NCBI RefSeq assembly: GCF_963169125.1
Contig: NC_084797.1
Span: 97,489,868 to 97,553,867 of the forward strand
DNA from: Humulus lupulus
Lineage: Eukaryota; Streptophyta; Magnoliopsida; Rosales; Cannabaceae
Length of the DNA: 64,000 nt
Direction: 5' to 3'
A program made the translations under genes and the position numbers. Within the stretch, counting starts at the first letter, position 1; the number at the start of each line of letters is the position of its first letter. Shown in pieces: positions 46,146 to 57,726 of the stretch. The notes beneath the pieces are model-generated. The model was not told the origin of the DNA, made no database searches, and worked only from the letters and a program-made list of their open reading frames with translations.

Positions 46146-47390
46146 TGAGAAACAAGAGCAATAACTATTAAATACATGTTATGATAAACCATGTCATTTG
46201 TGCTCTTTTCTCATCAATATATGATCGCAAAATAACAAATGATCATTATGTATGCTAGAGTTCTTAGACAAACACACAAAATAGAACTCATACACAGGTA
46301 AGAACAATCTATTAAATATTATAATCAAATACATTAATTTACTATCGAAAGGATAGATAAATTGTGATTAATAATGTTTAATAAATTTTCTTCACCATAT
46401 TAAGCATCCTTACCAATCAATTATTATCGATAGGATAATTAATTACTTATATAGATCTTAATGTAATTTTGGAGGAAAAAACACAAAAATTTAAATAAAT
46501 AATTATTTAAATGTTCCTCTTTACTAAACAATTTACATGCTTATTCTTACGACAGGAAAGAAAATAAACAATAATTGTTGACAATATATAATAAGATTTA
46601 TGCCACAAAAGATTAAATATAAATACAATTACGAAACCAAATCTATGAATTAATCTTGTGCATAAACATATACAAAATAGTAGGATATGAGAATAGGAGT
46701 GAAATGGTAAAAATTTGGCCAAAAAAGACCCCTCACGCGCCCCAAAAAGCTTCTGTTTTTTTTTTAACCCAAAAACGACATGTAGTTTTTTTTTTACCCC
46801 AAAAACGACATGTAGTTTTTTTTAACCCAAAAACGACATGTAGTTTTTTTTTAAACCCCAAAAATGACATGTCGTTTTTCTGAAAACGACTGAACAAGTA
46901 TGCTGAAAAACGACGTGTCATTTTTTTAATACCTATAAAACGACATGTCATTTTTTTCCTGACAGAGGCAAAACAACGTGTCGTTTTTGTTGTCCCTATC
47001 CTTGAAAATCAGATCTACGGGTCTGGTTTCGACCCGGTTTCGATCCGGCTGGTTCTTAGCCATTTTAGGCCGATTTCAAGCACCTTTTGTGGGGGTTTTC
47101 ATCCATTCATCGTCACCCATTACCCCATCTCTTCCTATTACTCATTTATTCCCAACAAAAGATGAAAAAACCCATAAATCTGACATTGGTTTTCTCCATT
47201 GTTAAGCTTTAAAAAAAAAGCTTGATATTTTCATAAATAAAATGCCAAAAACAAGTTGAAAACTGATATTCATTATCAAATCAAATTACCCAAAGTAACA
47301 TAGCATTATTTCGAAATTAATACACCAAAAAATTAGATTTTGAAAAAATTGGGTATATATCAAAATTTCAAACCCTAAAATCAAGTGAAC
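46146..47390 (-). other. Copia-D leader with palindromic tandem repeat
   Basis: A 1.25-kb untranslated leader. The part at 46750-46995 holds about seven copies of AAAACGACATGTCGTTTT or variants spaced by T-rich and A-rich runs. The remainder is AT-rich with no protein recognised. Overlapping open frames on both strands of the repeat are artefacts of its periodicity. Confidence 0.75.
46750..46995. repeat. ACGACATGTCGT palindrome array
   Basis: Units of about 28-36 bp carry CCCAAAAACGACATGTAG with T-runs (three near-identical), then AAAATGACATGTCGTTTT, AAAAACGACGTGTCATTT, AAAACGACATGTCATTTT and AAAACAACGTGTCGTTTT. Several are perfect or near-perfect inverted repeats. Confidence 0.82.
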
Positions 47391-47405
47391 CTGTCTCTGA
47401 TGCCA
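47391..47405 (-). other. Primer-binding site of Copia-D
   Basis: The minus strand reads TGGCATCAGAGACAG two bases after the LTR. It fits the initiator-Met type with one change (C for T at base 4). Confidence 0.85.
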
Positions 47406-47407
47406 AT

Positions 47408-47939
47408 TGTTAATATTTCTAACATATGAGCATTATAACATTATTAATTCTGAAATCAATAACAATAAACCATGCTCATGTAATCTGCAAGTTCAAACTT
47501 TATTTAGGGTATTGAATTGAATATATAGAGATAAAACATACCTGACATTGAGTCTCCAATGTTCATCTTTGAATCTCTCACGATCTACACAAAGATGATT
47601 AGAAAATAGCAATACAAGAGAGAACTTATGGAGAGCAACCCTTACCAAAACCACATGCGTATCTTCACCCAACAACATATATGTTCTATATATATGTCTC
47701 ATATGCCTTCTTACCTTAAGGGGTATATTGGGCCTATTGGGCTTGTATTATTAGATATGGTGGACTATGGTTTAATGGGCCAACCTATAGTCTTTAGGGT
47801 GCTACCATGTGCCTCAATTGCAATTAGATTAATATTAACCATCTCATTATGGTCTTTAACTATTCGTAGGCACTCTAGAAAATGATTGTGATAATGGAAT
47901 TATGTTTGTAATTATATTAGTCCATATAAAATTCTAACA
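47408..47939 (-). repeat. Copia-D 5' LTR
   Basis: It is the 532-base partner of 41161-41692 and ends AAATTCTAACA; AGATA follows. Confidence 0.96.
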
Positions 47940-47944
47940 AGATA
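47940..47944. repeat. Target-site duplication AGATA of Copia-D (right)
   Basis: It matches 41156-41160. Confidence 0.95.
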
Positions 47945-50723
47945 GACCTAGGCGTGGGCATGGGTTGATGTTGTTTGGGTTTGATTTTTATGGTTGTGTA
48001 TTAAAATATGTGTAGTGAGATGATTGTTGAAATATGGTGATTGTGATGTGTTGTTCAAAGCTTTTATATGGTTAAATGATAGGTATGTTTTGGCTTAAAG
48101 AATTTATGTGAAATTGTACAAGGGTTTAAATTTGTGATCTATGAAAAGTGATGATGAATATTTAAAATACATGAAAAGAATGGGTTAATTTTTGATTAAA
48201 TGTGTTTCGGCCTAGGGTAATGCTCAAGTATGATGTTTATTTTTTTGTGTTTAATGTCAATTTAATCTTAGAAATCGTGATAGGTTATGATCTTGTATGA
48301 AGTTATGATGGTTTTGTTATTTGGAATAATTGCATGGTAATAATATATTAAGAGTATATTTAACACAAGATCAAGTGTGGTTACTTGTTCATGACTTGTG
48401 AATAAGTTTCAAAGTGATTGATGAATTATTGTATGCTCATGATGTGATTAAAATGGTTAAAGAGGTTAGAAGCATGCTAGGGTTTGTGTTGGAATATTGT
48501 ACATAAATAAGCATGGATTTTTTGAATATAATGAAAATAATAAATTTTATGATTTAATGTGCTTGCTGATTTTTGTACAAATATAATGTTGTTTATGATG
48601 AGAATGATGTTTTGAGTGCTTAAATAAACTTTGCAAGTGTTTTGATGTTTTAAGAAATTTAATGGGAAATTTAATTATGCCTTGAAATGATATTTTGTGT
48701 AAATAAATACCTACATATTTTTTTTATATTTTTGAGAAAATATGAGTTTTTAAAAATAAGAATGGTGATTTTAATGATAAAATTTGATTGCTGTAATTTT
48801 TATTTAAAAATGTAAAGTGTGTTTCAATAAAAAGGAATTTGATTGGTATTTTGAAATAAATAAATAACCTAAACAATGGTAAAACTTAAAAGTTATATTT
48901 TTAATATAATATGAGTGTTTATTTTACAAATTATGATTTTCTTTAATTGGACTAAGAAAAATGTTGGATTTAATTCACTTGTGATTTTTAAATAATGGCT
49001 GAAAATTTAGTTTAAAAAGTTTTAAATAGTTATTTAATTTTCACATATGAATTTGTGTTACATAAAATTAAGTATTTAAGATAATTCAAACAAAATATAT
49101 TTTTCCACACTTAAAATTATTAATTTTCTCACATCAAAATATGAAATTCTATTAACTTAAATTAAATTGTTATTTTTTAAGGAGACATGATAATCATAGG
49201 TATTTTATTTTTAAAATAATTTCCAATGCTTTTGCTTTTCTTTGTAATTAAAAAAAATAAATGGGTCTTTTATATATTCTTAATGGCTAAATAAAATTGT
49301 TTTTATGAAATAAAAAGAATGTCTTGAGAGATTTAATCAACCTAGTAATTTTAAGAAGATAAACAACGGTAAACAAAACATGCTACAAGTCTATTATTTT
49401 AAAACGATAGAAGTAGACGCATGGAATTATTTTTTTTAACGCCACATTTACGCAACATTCCCACGTATGCATGTTACATGCAAATTCACTTTTACGTCAA
49501 ATATAATGTCTATTATGCAACCATGTAGTTTTTATAGAAAGATCATGCATGCAATATAGGTAGAATGAGAATTATTCTTTTTATGACCTTATGTGTAATT
49601 AAGCATATGTGTATGTTGTGTGTAACTCCTACCATGTGTGCATGGCTCATGCACACATGAGTTATATGAGAGGGCAAAATAGTAATTATATGAAGCTAAG
49701 AAATTTCGTTTTGATTATGGTATAGGCTCGTTGAGAAGTTGAGGTTTTACTTAGCTTGGACATGAGGTAAGGAAGTTAGATAGAATTTATGATTGTTATA
49801 TTATGAATGGTAAGACTGTTGTGTGAATGAAATGTTATGAATTATGAATTCCATGATGTGATGATATGTTGGCTTGTATGAACGTTGTATGATATGAATG
49901 GATGTTAGCGTGATGAACGCGACACATCAAAATGGGTTGCTAAGGATAAAGAAGATGTAACCCGAGTTACTAAGGATATGAAGACGTAACTCCATGGGCG
50001 GACGCGCCGAGGTTATTCAAGGACCAGAGACTCTTGTTTACCTCAAAGGGTGGCATGGGCAAGTTAGCGGGCCATGTTCACAAGGAATTGTTTATGAATG
50101 TGTTATGATGTCTGGTGATGTTTATGATTATGTTATGATGTTTGGTGATGTTTATGATTTTGTTATGATGTTATGATTTTTATGATTTTGGTTATGATGT
50201 TATGATGTTTATGATATGACGGTGGCATTATGTTTATGTTTATGATATTGATGCCAATTTTATGATGATGCTATGATGTATAAAGATGAATGATAGTGTT
50301 TGTAATTTGTTGTATCTTACTTGCTTGTTGTTTGTACTTCCTTACTGGGTTTTTAGCTCACCCCCTTACTTTCCCTTCCAGGTAGCAAATAGGTTTCTCT
50401 GTGGCACGCGTGGTGATGTGGGGAGTTCTGTTGTCCTGGTGTGTATGGCGTGGGGCATCCTATGGACGAGAAACGATCAACTTTAAACACCAATTTTTAA
50501 TAATGTTATGTTTAATGGGATTTTTCTTAAAATTGTTAGTGGGACTTAAACTTTTGTTTGTTTTAGAACTTTGCATAAAACTGATATTTTCTTTTTAAAC
50601 TTTTGGGCCCAACTTGCATGTTTTAAGTGAGACCCCACTGAAACCTTTATAATAAGTGGCTTTCTATTATAAATCATTGAAAATGTGAATGTTTTATTAA
50701 GTACTAGTTTAGGGCATTTTACA

Positions 50724-51066
50724 AAATATACACCTTAAAACACCAAAGGAACACCAAATGCCAACCCAAGAACTCAAATGAAGATTTTAGGGATCTAAAC
50801 CCATCTCTTCTCAAATCCAAGAATTTCAACTCAAAGCTCAATTCCCAGTTGCACTCAGACCTCCAAAGCAAAATAAAACAAGTGTATAATCTCAAGCTCC
50901 TAACAAACCATTAAGAACTCAGAAAATTCAAAAATCAACCCATGACCCCAAACTTTCTCATGAACATAGATGAATTCAAGAACACCAAGTTTCAGAAATC
51001 TTTACCTCCAAATTCTGAATTCCCTTAACTTGACAAAATGGGAAATGCTAGAACGTACAAGACAAA
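50724..51066 (-). repeat. Tekay-3 3' LTR, proximal remnant up to the deletion junction
   Basis: C-rich and A-rich text (CCAAGAACTC, AAATCAACCCATGACCCC, ATTCAAGAACACCAAG) of the same style as the Tekay LTR near 1-250. It ends where Tekay integrase homology starts at about 51067. GACAAAATG occurs at 51032-51040 and again at 51061-51069, on either side of the likely junction. Confidence 0.6.
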
Positions 51067-51710
51067 ATGTCCTCCCATTTCCATTCAGGGATACCCAAAG
51101 GCTGTAGTAGCCCTGCTGGTATCTCGTGTTCAACCTTGATTTGCTGGCATGTCAAGCACTTGGCTATATATTCAGTCAAATATGTCTTCATCCTAGGCTA
51201 CCAATATAAAGTTCTTAGATCTTGACACATATTCATGGTGCCTGAGTGTAGAGAATAAGGCGTATTATGAGACTCATCTAGAATCTCCCATCTGATAGCC
51301 GCGTCTATCGAAACACAGATCCGACCCTTGTATCTCAATAAACCGATCTCTGAAACTGTACAGTCCTTAGCCACTCCAGTAGGATGTCCTCTCTATGCCT
51401 CATCAACTAAGGATCATTCATCTACTCTTCCCTAATCCTCTCCAAGATAGTAGATGGGAGGGTGATGTTGGCTAACTGGCCCACCACTAACTCTGTCCCC
51501 ACTCTAGTCATCTCCTCTTCCAACTCCTTGGATATCTGTTTCAAAATGAATAATTGTCTTCGACCTCTCTGACTCAAGGCATCTGCCACCACGTTGGTTT
51601 CCCTGGGTGGTAAAGAATCTCACAGTCATAATCTTTCACCAACTCCAACCAATGCCTCTGTCTCATGTTCAGATCTCTCTGGGTAAAGAAATACTTGAAG
51701 CTCTTGTGAT
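51067..51710 (-). pseudogene. Tekay-3 integrase zinc domain (truncated) and RNase H end
   Basis: The minus strand gives the integrase zinc-binding segment and WKWED of the core start before the element breaks off at 51067. The RNase H end and linker (about 51710-51330) lie upstream of it, with several stops. It aligns with 1890-2580 of Tekay-1 at high similarity. The catalytic core and everything after it are gone. Confidence 0.8.
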
Positions 51711-51723
51711 TAGTGTTTATCTT

Positions 51724-52520
51724 TCACTTCTCTCCATATAGATAGTGTCGCCACACCTTCAGTGCAAAAACCACTGTCGTTAACTCCAAATCATGAGTGG
51801 GGTATCTCTGTTCATATTCCTTTAGTTGGCGTGATGCATAAGCAATCACCTTCCCTGCCTGCATAAGAATACAACCCAATCCTTGTCTTGAAGCATCGTA
51901 GTAAACTACAAACTTCTCTTGATCTGTTGGAAGACTTGGAACCAGAGCAGTGATCAATTACCGCTTCAACTCCAGGAAGTCGCTCTCACACCTATCTAAC
52001 CATACAAACTTCAGGTCTCTTATGTGTCAATTTTGTTAGTGGTGTAGCAATCCTTGAGAACCCCTTAAAGAAACACTGGTAATAACTTGCCAATCAAAGG
52101 AAACTCCTGATCTCTGAAGCACCCCATGGCCTTGGCCAATCTATAATGCCTCAATCTTGGATGGATCCACTTTAATCCCGTCTTTGTTGACAATGTGATC
52201 TAGAAAGGTCAACTGAGGTAGCCAGAACTCATACTTCTTGAATTTGGCATATAACATGTGCTCCCTTAGCCTCTCTAAAACTAACTGTAGGTGTTGTTCA
52301 TGCTCTTCCTCCAACTGAGAATAAACCAAAATATCATCGATGAAGACGATCACAAATCGATCCAGGTAATCCTTGATCACAAAATATCATCAGATGCGTA
52401 AAAGCTGCTGGGGCATTAGTCAATCCAGAGGACATGACTAAGAATTCATAATGTCCATGTCGATTACGAAAAATTGTCTTCGGTATGTCTTCCTCTCTGA
52501 TCCTCAGCTGGTAATAACCA
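51724..52520 (-). pseudogene. Tekay-3 RT palm/thumb and RNase H
   Basis: The piece 52380-52141 has RT FIDD at 52333-52344 followed by [20 protein letters not shown]. The piece 51957-51724 has RNase [21 protein letters not shown] and [17 protein letters not shown]. Frameshifts near 52385 and 52130 break the frame. Confidence 0.88.
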
Positions 52521-52522
52521 GA

Positions 52523-53489
52523 TCAAAGATCAATCTTTGAGAATATTGTCTTGCCCTGTAGCTGATCAAACAAATCGTCAATTTTTGGCAGTGGATACTT
52601 GTTCTCAATAGTCAGCTTGTTCAGTTCTCTGTAGTGAAAACACATCCTCAGAGAAATATCTTTCATATTCACAAATAAAACTGGCGCACCCCATGGTGAG
52701 AAACTTGGCCTTATAAAACCCAAGGCAAGTAGCTCCTGTAACTGTACCTTCAACTCTTTCACTTCCAACAGAGCCATTCTATATGGTGCCCGTACCTGGT
52801 GCCAATTCAATAACAAAATCAATATCCCAGTGCAGTGGCAATTCTGGTAAGTCCTCAGGGAACACGTCTAAGAACTCACAAACCAATTTGGTCTCGTCTG
52901 GTCCCACTGGCATGACCTTTGTGCTGTCTACCACACTAGCTAGGAATCCTATGCAACCACCACGCAATAGGTCTCTAGCCCTCAATGTTGATATCATAGG
53001 AACACGGGGTCCATGCATAGTGCCAACAAAAACAAAATGGGCCCTCACCCTCAGGCTCACCATCTTTTTCTTGCAATCTATAGTCTCTCTGTACTTGGAT
53101 AACCAATCCATACCCAGAATCATGTCGAAATCATCCATAACAAACTCAATCAAATCCTCTGTTGTCAACCACCACTGCAATGATCTAACCCATCTTCTAG
53201 AGACTACTAGCTCCCCAGTAGGCAATAAGATCCCAAAACCCACAGTATAATAGTCACAAGGTCTACACAATCTATCAATTATTCTACTAGAAATGAATGA
53301 GTGTGTAGCACCATAATCAATCAATAAAGTGTAAGAAGTGCCATCACTAGAAAGATGACCTGTCATTACTGAGGAACTAGCCTCAGCCTCTGCCTGTGTC
53401 AGTGTGAACACTCGAGCTAGAGTCAAGTTGTCTGCCTTTTTCGATACCTCCTTCTTCACCCTTGTGCAGTCTTTCTTGAGGTGCCCCAC
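52523..53489 (-). pseudogene. Tekay-3 protease and RT fingers
   Basis: The first piece (53489-52779) begins in the gag zinc knuckle end (GHLKKDC), passes a linker and enters protease. The active-site triplet reads Asp-Tyr-Gly (LIDYGATHSF) instead of Asp-Ser/Thr-Gly, and the later [14 protein letters not shown] block is intact. A short deletion and frameshift near 52790 leads to the second piece (52822-52523) with [14 protein letters not shown] and [10 protein letters not shown] of RT, ending FSKIDL. Confidence 0.88.
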
Positions 53490-54539
53490 TATCCTGCACA
53501 GAAAGCAGGCCTTTTACTGACACTCCCCTAGATGATGCCTTCTACATCTGACACATGCTTGATAAGTCCTCCATACCTCATTGTCTCCCTGGCGGCCTAT
53601 TTGTATACCCCGTGGCCTTCAATCGAGATCTGAAGATGAAATGGTATCTAGGGTCTTCCTTTTCTGGTCACTAGGGCCTCCACCTCTACTAGTTCCTGTA
53701 AAGGTAGTTCCCATCCTCCTGGTATCCCTTCTGGCTGCGTTCTCGCACCAGATCTTATTTTCAGCGCCCTTCGCAGTAAGGGTCCTTTCTACTAGTTGAG
53801 CGTATGTCGTCACTCTAGGTACTGTGGTAATTCTGACATCTCGGGCTATCATAGAGTTCAACCCTCAGAGGAACCTCTCTTTCCTGGTCACATCAATAGG
53901 CACCAAGTCTAAATCAAACTTGGCTAGTTCATCAAACTTCATGGTGTATTCTATTACCGACATATTCCCCTGAACCAAACTGTTAAATCCATTTACCTTT
54001 GCAGCTCTCACTGCATCATTATAGTATTTTTCATTAAACACATCTTTAAAATCTTCCCAATTTATTGTGGTCACGTCCCTAGTCCGGGACACTACCTCCC
54101 ACCATATATGGGCATACTCCCCAAACATGTATGTGGCATAAGCCACTCTCTCATTTCCTACCACCCTCATAAAGTCTAGGATGGATGTGATCATGCTCAT
54201 CCACTACTCAGCCTTGAGTGGATATGCGCTACCTTCAAAATTTGGAGGGTGCTGTTTCCTGAACCGCTCATATAACGATTCCCAGCGATTCTCAACCTCT
54301 GTCTGCTGCTGTACGGCTGGTACTAGGGCAACATGTCATATTATTGGCACAACGTTCCCTACTGGAACCTGCTGCTGTCTCAATTGAGGAATTTCTTCTT
54401 CCTGTCTCTACAGTCTAGCCTGCATTTCAACAAGCATCTATTTCCAGTTCTCAGGGGCTAGCAGAAGGTCTTGAACTTGGTTATCATTCCGTGCCTATAT
54501 TTCCTAGCCGGCTAGTCGGTCTGACCGCCTTGGAAGCAT
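53490..54539 (-). pseudogene. Tekay-3 gag
   Basis: The likely start is ATG at 54537-54539, by position and alignment with Tekay-1. TAG codons occur within the first 15 codons and again before the capsid. Capsid pieces 54200-53865 (MSMITSILDFMRVVGNERVA, then WWEVVSRTRDVTTINWEDF) and 53861-53619 (MIARDVRITTVPRVTTYAQL) are followed by the zinc-knuckle region to about 53490. The order and spacing match the uninterrupted Tekay gag. Confidence 0.88.
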
Positions 54540-55072
54540 ACTTCCAAGTATATCTATAATCAACAACTCGGCTTATCAAACAGTGATAATAGTATTCAAC
54601 GCCACCCAGCGGTCCAAAACTAATCAAATAAGTATTCACATGCAACCACAATGCTAATAAGCATTTTAATAGCTTTCACACACAAAATTCATTCTAATAA
54701 GCAAATCATTTCATATTCATGCTCAAACATAGCGCTAATAAGCACTTCCTGGCATTTATAAATAGATAACAGTGCTAATAAGCATTTTCTAGCATTTAAA
54801 AGCAACAATGATGCTGATAAGCATTTCTTTAGCATTTATAAGCAACAATAGTGATAATAAGCAAATCTTTAACATGCATACAACAGTAATGGGCCAAGCC
54901 CTATCAGAATAGCTCATGCTTCCTAGTTAGACAGGCATAAAAGGCCTATATATCTCATTTAAACAATTGAACACATAACCATCTTAATAAATACTGAACC
55001 CTGAGTCAAGCATGCCTTTAGCGACGAGTGTACATGCCCAAACAATCTTCAGGAACCCTTAAACCTGGACGA
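54540..55072 (-). other. Tekay-3 leader with TGCTAATAAGCA repeats
   Basis: No gene. Between about 54645 and 54875 the words GCTAATAAGCA, GCTGATAAGCA or GATAATAAGCA occur seven times, spaced about 25-50 bases and joined by CATTTATAA/AGCAACAA text. In the element's sense the core is TGCTTATTAGCA, a short hairpin. Confidence 0.78.
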
Positions 55073-55085
55073 CTCTAATACCAAC
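55073..55085 (-). other. Primer-binding site of Tekay-3
   Basis: The minus strand reads about TGGTATTAGAGTC directly after the LTR end TTACAAGT. It is the initiator-Met type with one change. Confidence 0.85.
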
Positions 55086-55086
55086 T

Positions 55087-56175
55087 TGTAACGTCGTACT
55101 AATCTAGGACAATTACAACGTGTGTTTAAAATAGTGCTAGACTCGCTAAACGAGTCATTTGGACTTAAATGTGTGATTAAAGTAACTAAAGGTTCAGACA
55201 TTAAAAATTGTGGACAAAGAAGTAAACATTTTTATTAAAAGTTTCAGTTTGTACATGGGATCCCAAAATAGAAGTTTAAAAGTTATTTACAACTCAAAAG
55301 ATTACAAAATAAGCCGTCCTAAGCGACAATATATAGTCCAACCTTAGTCCCTCTCCGTGATACCCCAGCTGTGGCAGCTGAGCAGGTTGCATATGTACAT
55401 ATCGGCCCTAAAGCTCTCCAATTCATGGCTAGTCTAAGTTCTCCTTACCCTTACTTGCACCACATAGCACCTGTGAGCTAAGGCTTACCAAGAAAAATTA
55501 ATTAAACAGATTCAGATAGACAACAAAACATAAAAAACTTGCTCAGTAGTAATAACTACACTCCAGCAGACACATTTTCCAATTTAAGCGACCATAGATT
55601 CACAAAAGTGAACACTGCAATTCTATTTATTCAAGTGGCATCCGAGCCAGACAAGTGCATATCGCACTCCCAGGATGGCCTAGCCATAGCGACTGGAGTT
55701 TCGCACATGTAATGTTGACCTCGTCTTATAAATTAAGCTTTCAAATCAAGTACAATCAACTTTACACTTCACTTAACAGATAATAAGATATAGTGTCCTC
55801 AAGCATGCTTAATCAAGCAATCACAAACATAATTATAAGCATGCTCACTATCAGGGGCCCGAGCCCTAATAACAACCGGGGTACAATTTTCTTACCTCTG
55901 GCCTTGTGCTGAAGAACGAGTACAACCCTGAGCATGATCCTTCCCCGAGCCTAGTGGTAACCCTACTCACAACCATAAATGATATCCTCGTTAAGTTCCA
56001 TTTTCAAAAACCAACTTTGGGACCAATCCCGTGCTCTCAGGACCTCTAATTCCACAATACGGGGTGGTGGAATCGTCCCCCTGAGCCCCCAAGTCCTTCC
56101 CAAGCCCTAAAAATTGAGCCATGCTGGGCAAAGGCACCCTAAACCAAGGGTAGGGCGCCAACTGGGCAGAGACAA
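55087..56175 (-). repeat. Tekay-3 5' LTR, distal part (interrupted by Copia-B)
   Basis: The plus strand starts TGTAACGTCGTACTAATC and matches 38750 onward. It is cut at 56175, at the position equivalent to about 39860 in the other LTR, by Copia-B. The rest should lie right of the window. Confidence 0.9.
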
Positions 56176-57721
56176 TGTTGGTATTAAATGATCAAATCAA
56201 AGGTACGTAGCGGAATATATGGAACCATTTTAATAAATATTAATACCAACCAGGATCATACACACATATTAATATTAAATCACATACAAATAGATCAGGG
56301 ATTACCTATTGTAGCCTATAAAGTGTCCTTGAGTCTTTTTGTATAAATCAACGATCTTCCTATCCAGTGTTCTGAGATCTCACACCTTGATCTTCCAGAT
56401 CAATCCTCAAACACACAAGGATGTGTGTGGGCACGTAGGATTCAAAATGTTGATTTTATGTGACTCCCTAGATGTACTCAACAAATGAGATCTAGAGAGT
56501 TTTGACAGAGAAACGGTTTAGAATAGTTTTCAGGTTTTAGAGAAAACTATCGCTTTAGAGAGAGAGTCTGTATTTTTAATTTTCAAAATAATAATCAAGC
56601 CCCTTCTGAAAGTCACGTACTATCAGACTTACAAAGATATTTAATCTAATTAAATAATATTTTTTTAATTAAAATTAAAACTGATTAGATATTTTCATTT
56701 AATTATTTATTTAAATCATATTTTAAAAGAATAATTGAATAACTGAATAAAAAAAATTATTTGAAATTCAAAATTCAAATCACAAGGATTAAATCCCTGA
56801 TGCTAGGCGCCACACACTATACAATACAGTGTGTGTTGCCCAAGCCTGTATCAAGTTTCCCTGATTTTCTCATTTGTTTGTTTAATCAATCTTTAAGACC
56901 ATATATTTATCCTAACATAAATATGAGTTAATTCAAAATTAACTTCATCTTAAAATATCAGTTTTAAATAAATAAATATCATATTATAAATAAGATATTT
57001 ATTATTCTCTCTCTTTATATTAATCCAAACAAGATTAATATTAATTTTAACCTATAGCAATAAAAACTATAAAGTTAAATAATTAATTAATTCACAATTA
57101 ATAAATTACCCATAATTATTACATAATTATATCCTTACCCTGGAAAATTAATTCTTTTGAAATTTAGTCATTTGTCTTTACAAATCTTTCTTTTGACATC
57201 CTTACCCTTGAAGTGTAGGACATAGGTGATCTAGGGACCATGGACCTATACATCGAAACTCCAATAAACCAAATTATTAATTAAACTCTTTAATCTAATA
57301 ATCTTATTTATTAATTCCATGATTACTCTACTATAAATATGGAATTGCACTCTAAGTATTTATAGAATTATATTTTTAGAGTCTTCTCTAGTAGTCCATT
57401 GATATAATCAATATATGTAGTTATGTCCTCTATTATTGGTTCGTTAATTAGAGCTGGGCAAATTACCATTTTACCCTTCTAATTACCTCTTGATCCTAAA
57501 GTACCATTAATTCACTAGTGAATAATTAATCTATAATCTAATTATAGATTTGAGCTCAATAACTATTTAGTTCCAGAATCAACCCTCAAGGGAACCAATA
57601 TTCAATTCGTTAGGAAAGCATGGATTCCATTATTGTAATTCATGTTCCCAACCTTCCATGATATTGAATCTAAAAAACAAAAGTCATTAGCCTCATTATT
57701 CTAAGAGACCTTAATGAGTGA

Positions 57722-57726
57722 ATCAA
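57722..57726. repeat. Target-site duplication ATCAA of solo LTR A2 (left)
   Basis: It matches 59953-59957. Confidence 0.95.

Larger units (their letters stand above)
41161..47939 (-). mobile_element. Copia-D: nearly complete, young Ty1/Copia element
   Basis: It is 6779 bases with 532-bp LTRs (41161-41692 and 47408-47939) that differ at about 9 positions (1.7%), plus a perfect AGATA duplication, primer site and polypurine tract. One gag-pol frame runs on the minus strand from 46145 to 42083 with two in-frame stops and one frameshift. It lies inside the LTR-C solo LTR. Differences in Gag, LTR length and leader show that it is a different Copia lineage from Copia-A. Confidence 0.97.
40100..50723 (+). 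repeat. LTR-C: long solo LTR (about 3.8 kb) interrupted by Copia-D
   Basis: It starts TGTAGTGCACC and ends GGGCATTTTACA. Without Copia-D (and one copy of its duplication) it is about 3.84 kb. No gag or pol is present. LTR-type features include the GA-rich tract at 40785-40875 and the AGCTCACCCCCTTACTTTCC...CAGGTAG segment near 50360. The sequence is shared, in opposite orientation, with 37629-38749. I did not find a 5-bp duplication (CTAAA left, AAATA right), so the ends or the solo status need checking. Confidence 0.7.
38750..56175 (-). mobile_element. Tekay-3: Ty3/Gypsy chromovirus-like element, twice interrupted
   Basis: On the minus strand: 5' LTR from 56175 down to 55087 (its start displaced by Copia-B), primer site, leader, gag, protease, RT, RNase H, part of integrase, then an abrupt join to LTR sequence at about 51045-51066. 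The remaining 3' LTR is split by the LTR-C solo element (40100-50723) and ends at 38750. The two LTR ends (38750 and 55087) match closely. Integrase core, chromodomain, polypurine tract and the first part of the 3' LTR were lost in one deletion. Coding pieces carry many stops. Confidence 0.88.

Noticed and set aside
46656..46951. Open frames with repeated NDMSF/TCRFW-like text
   Set aside because: They are translations of the palindromic tandem repeat in the Copia-D leader, open on both strands because of the repeat period.
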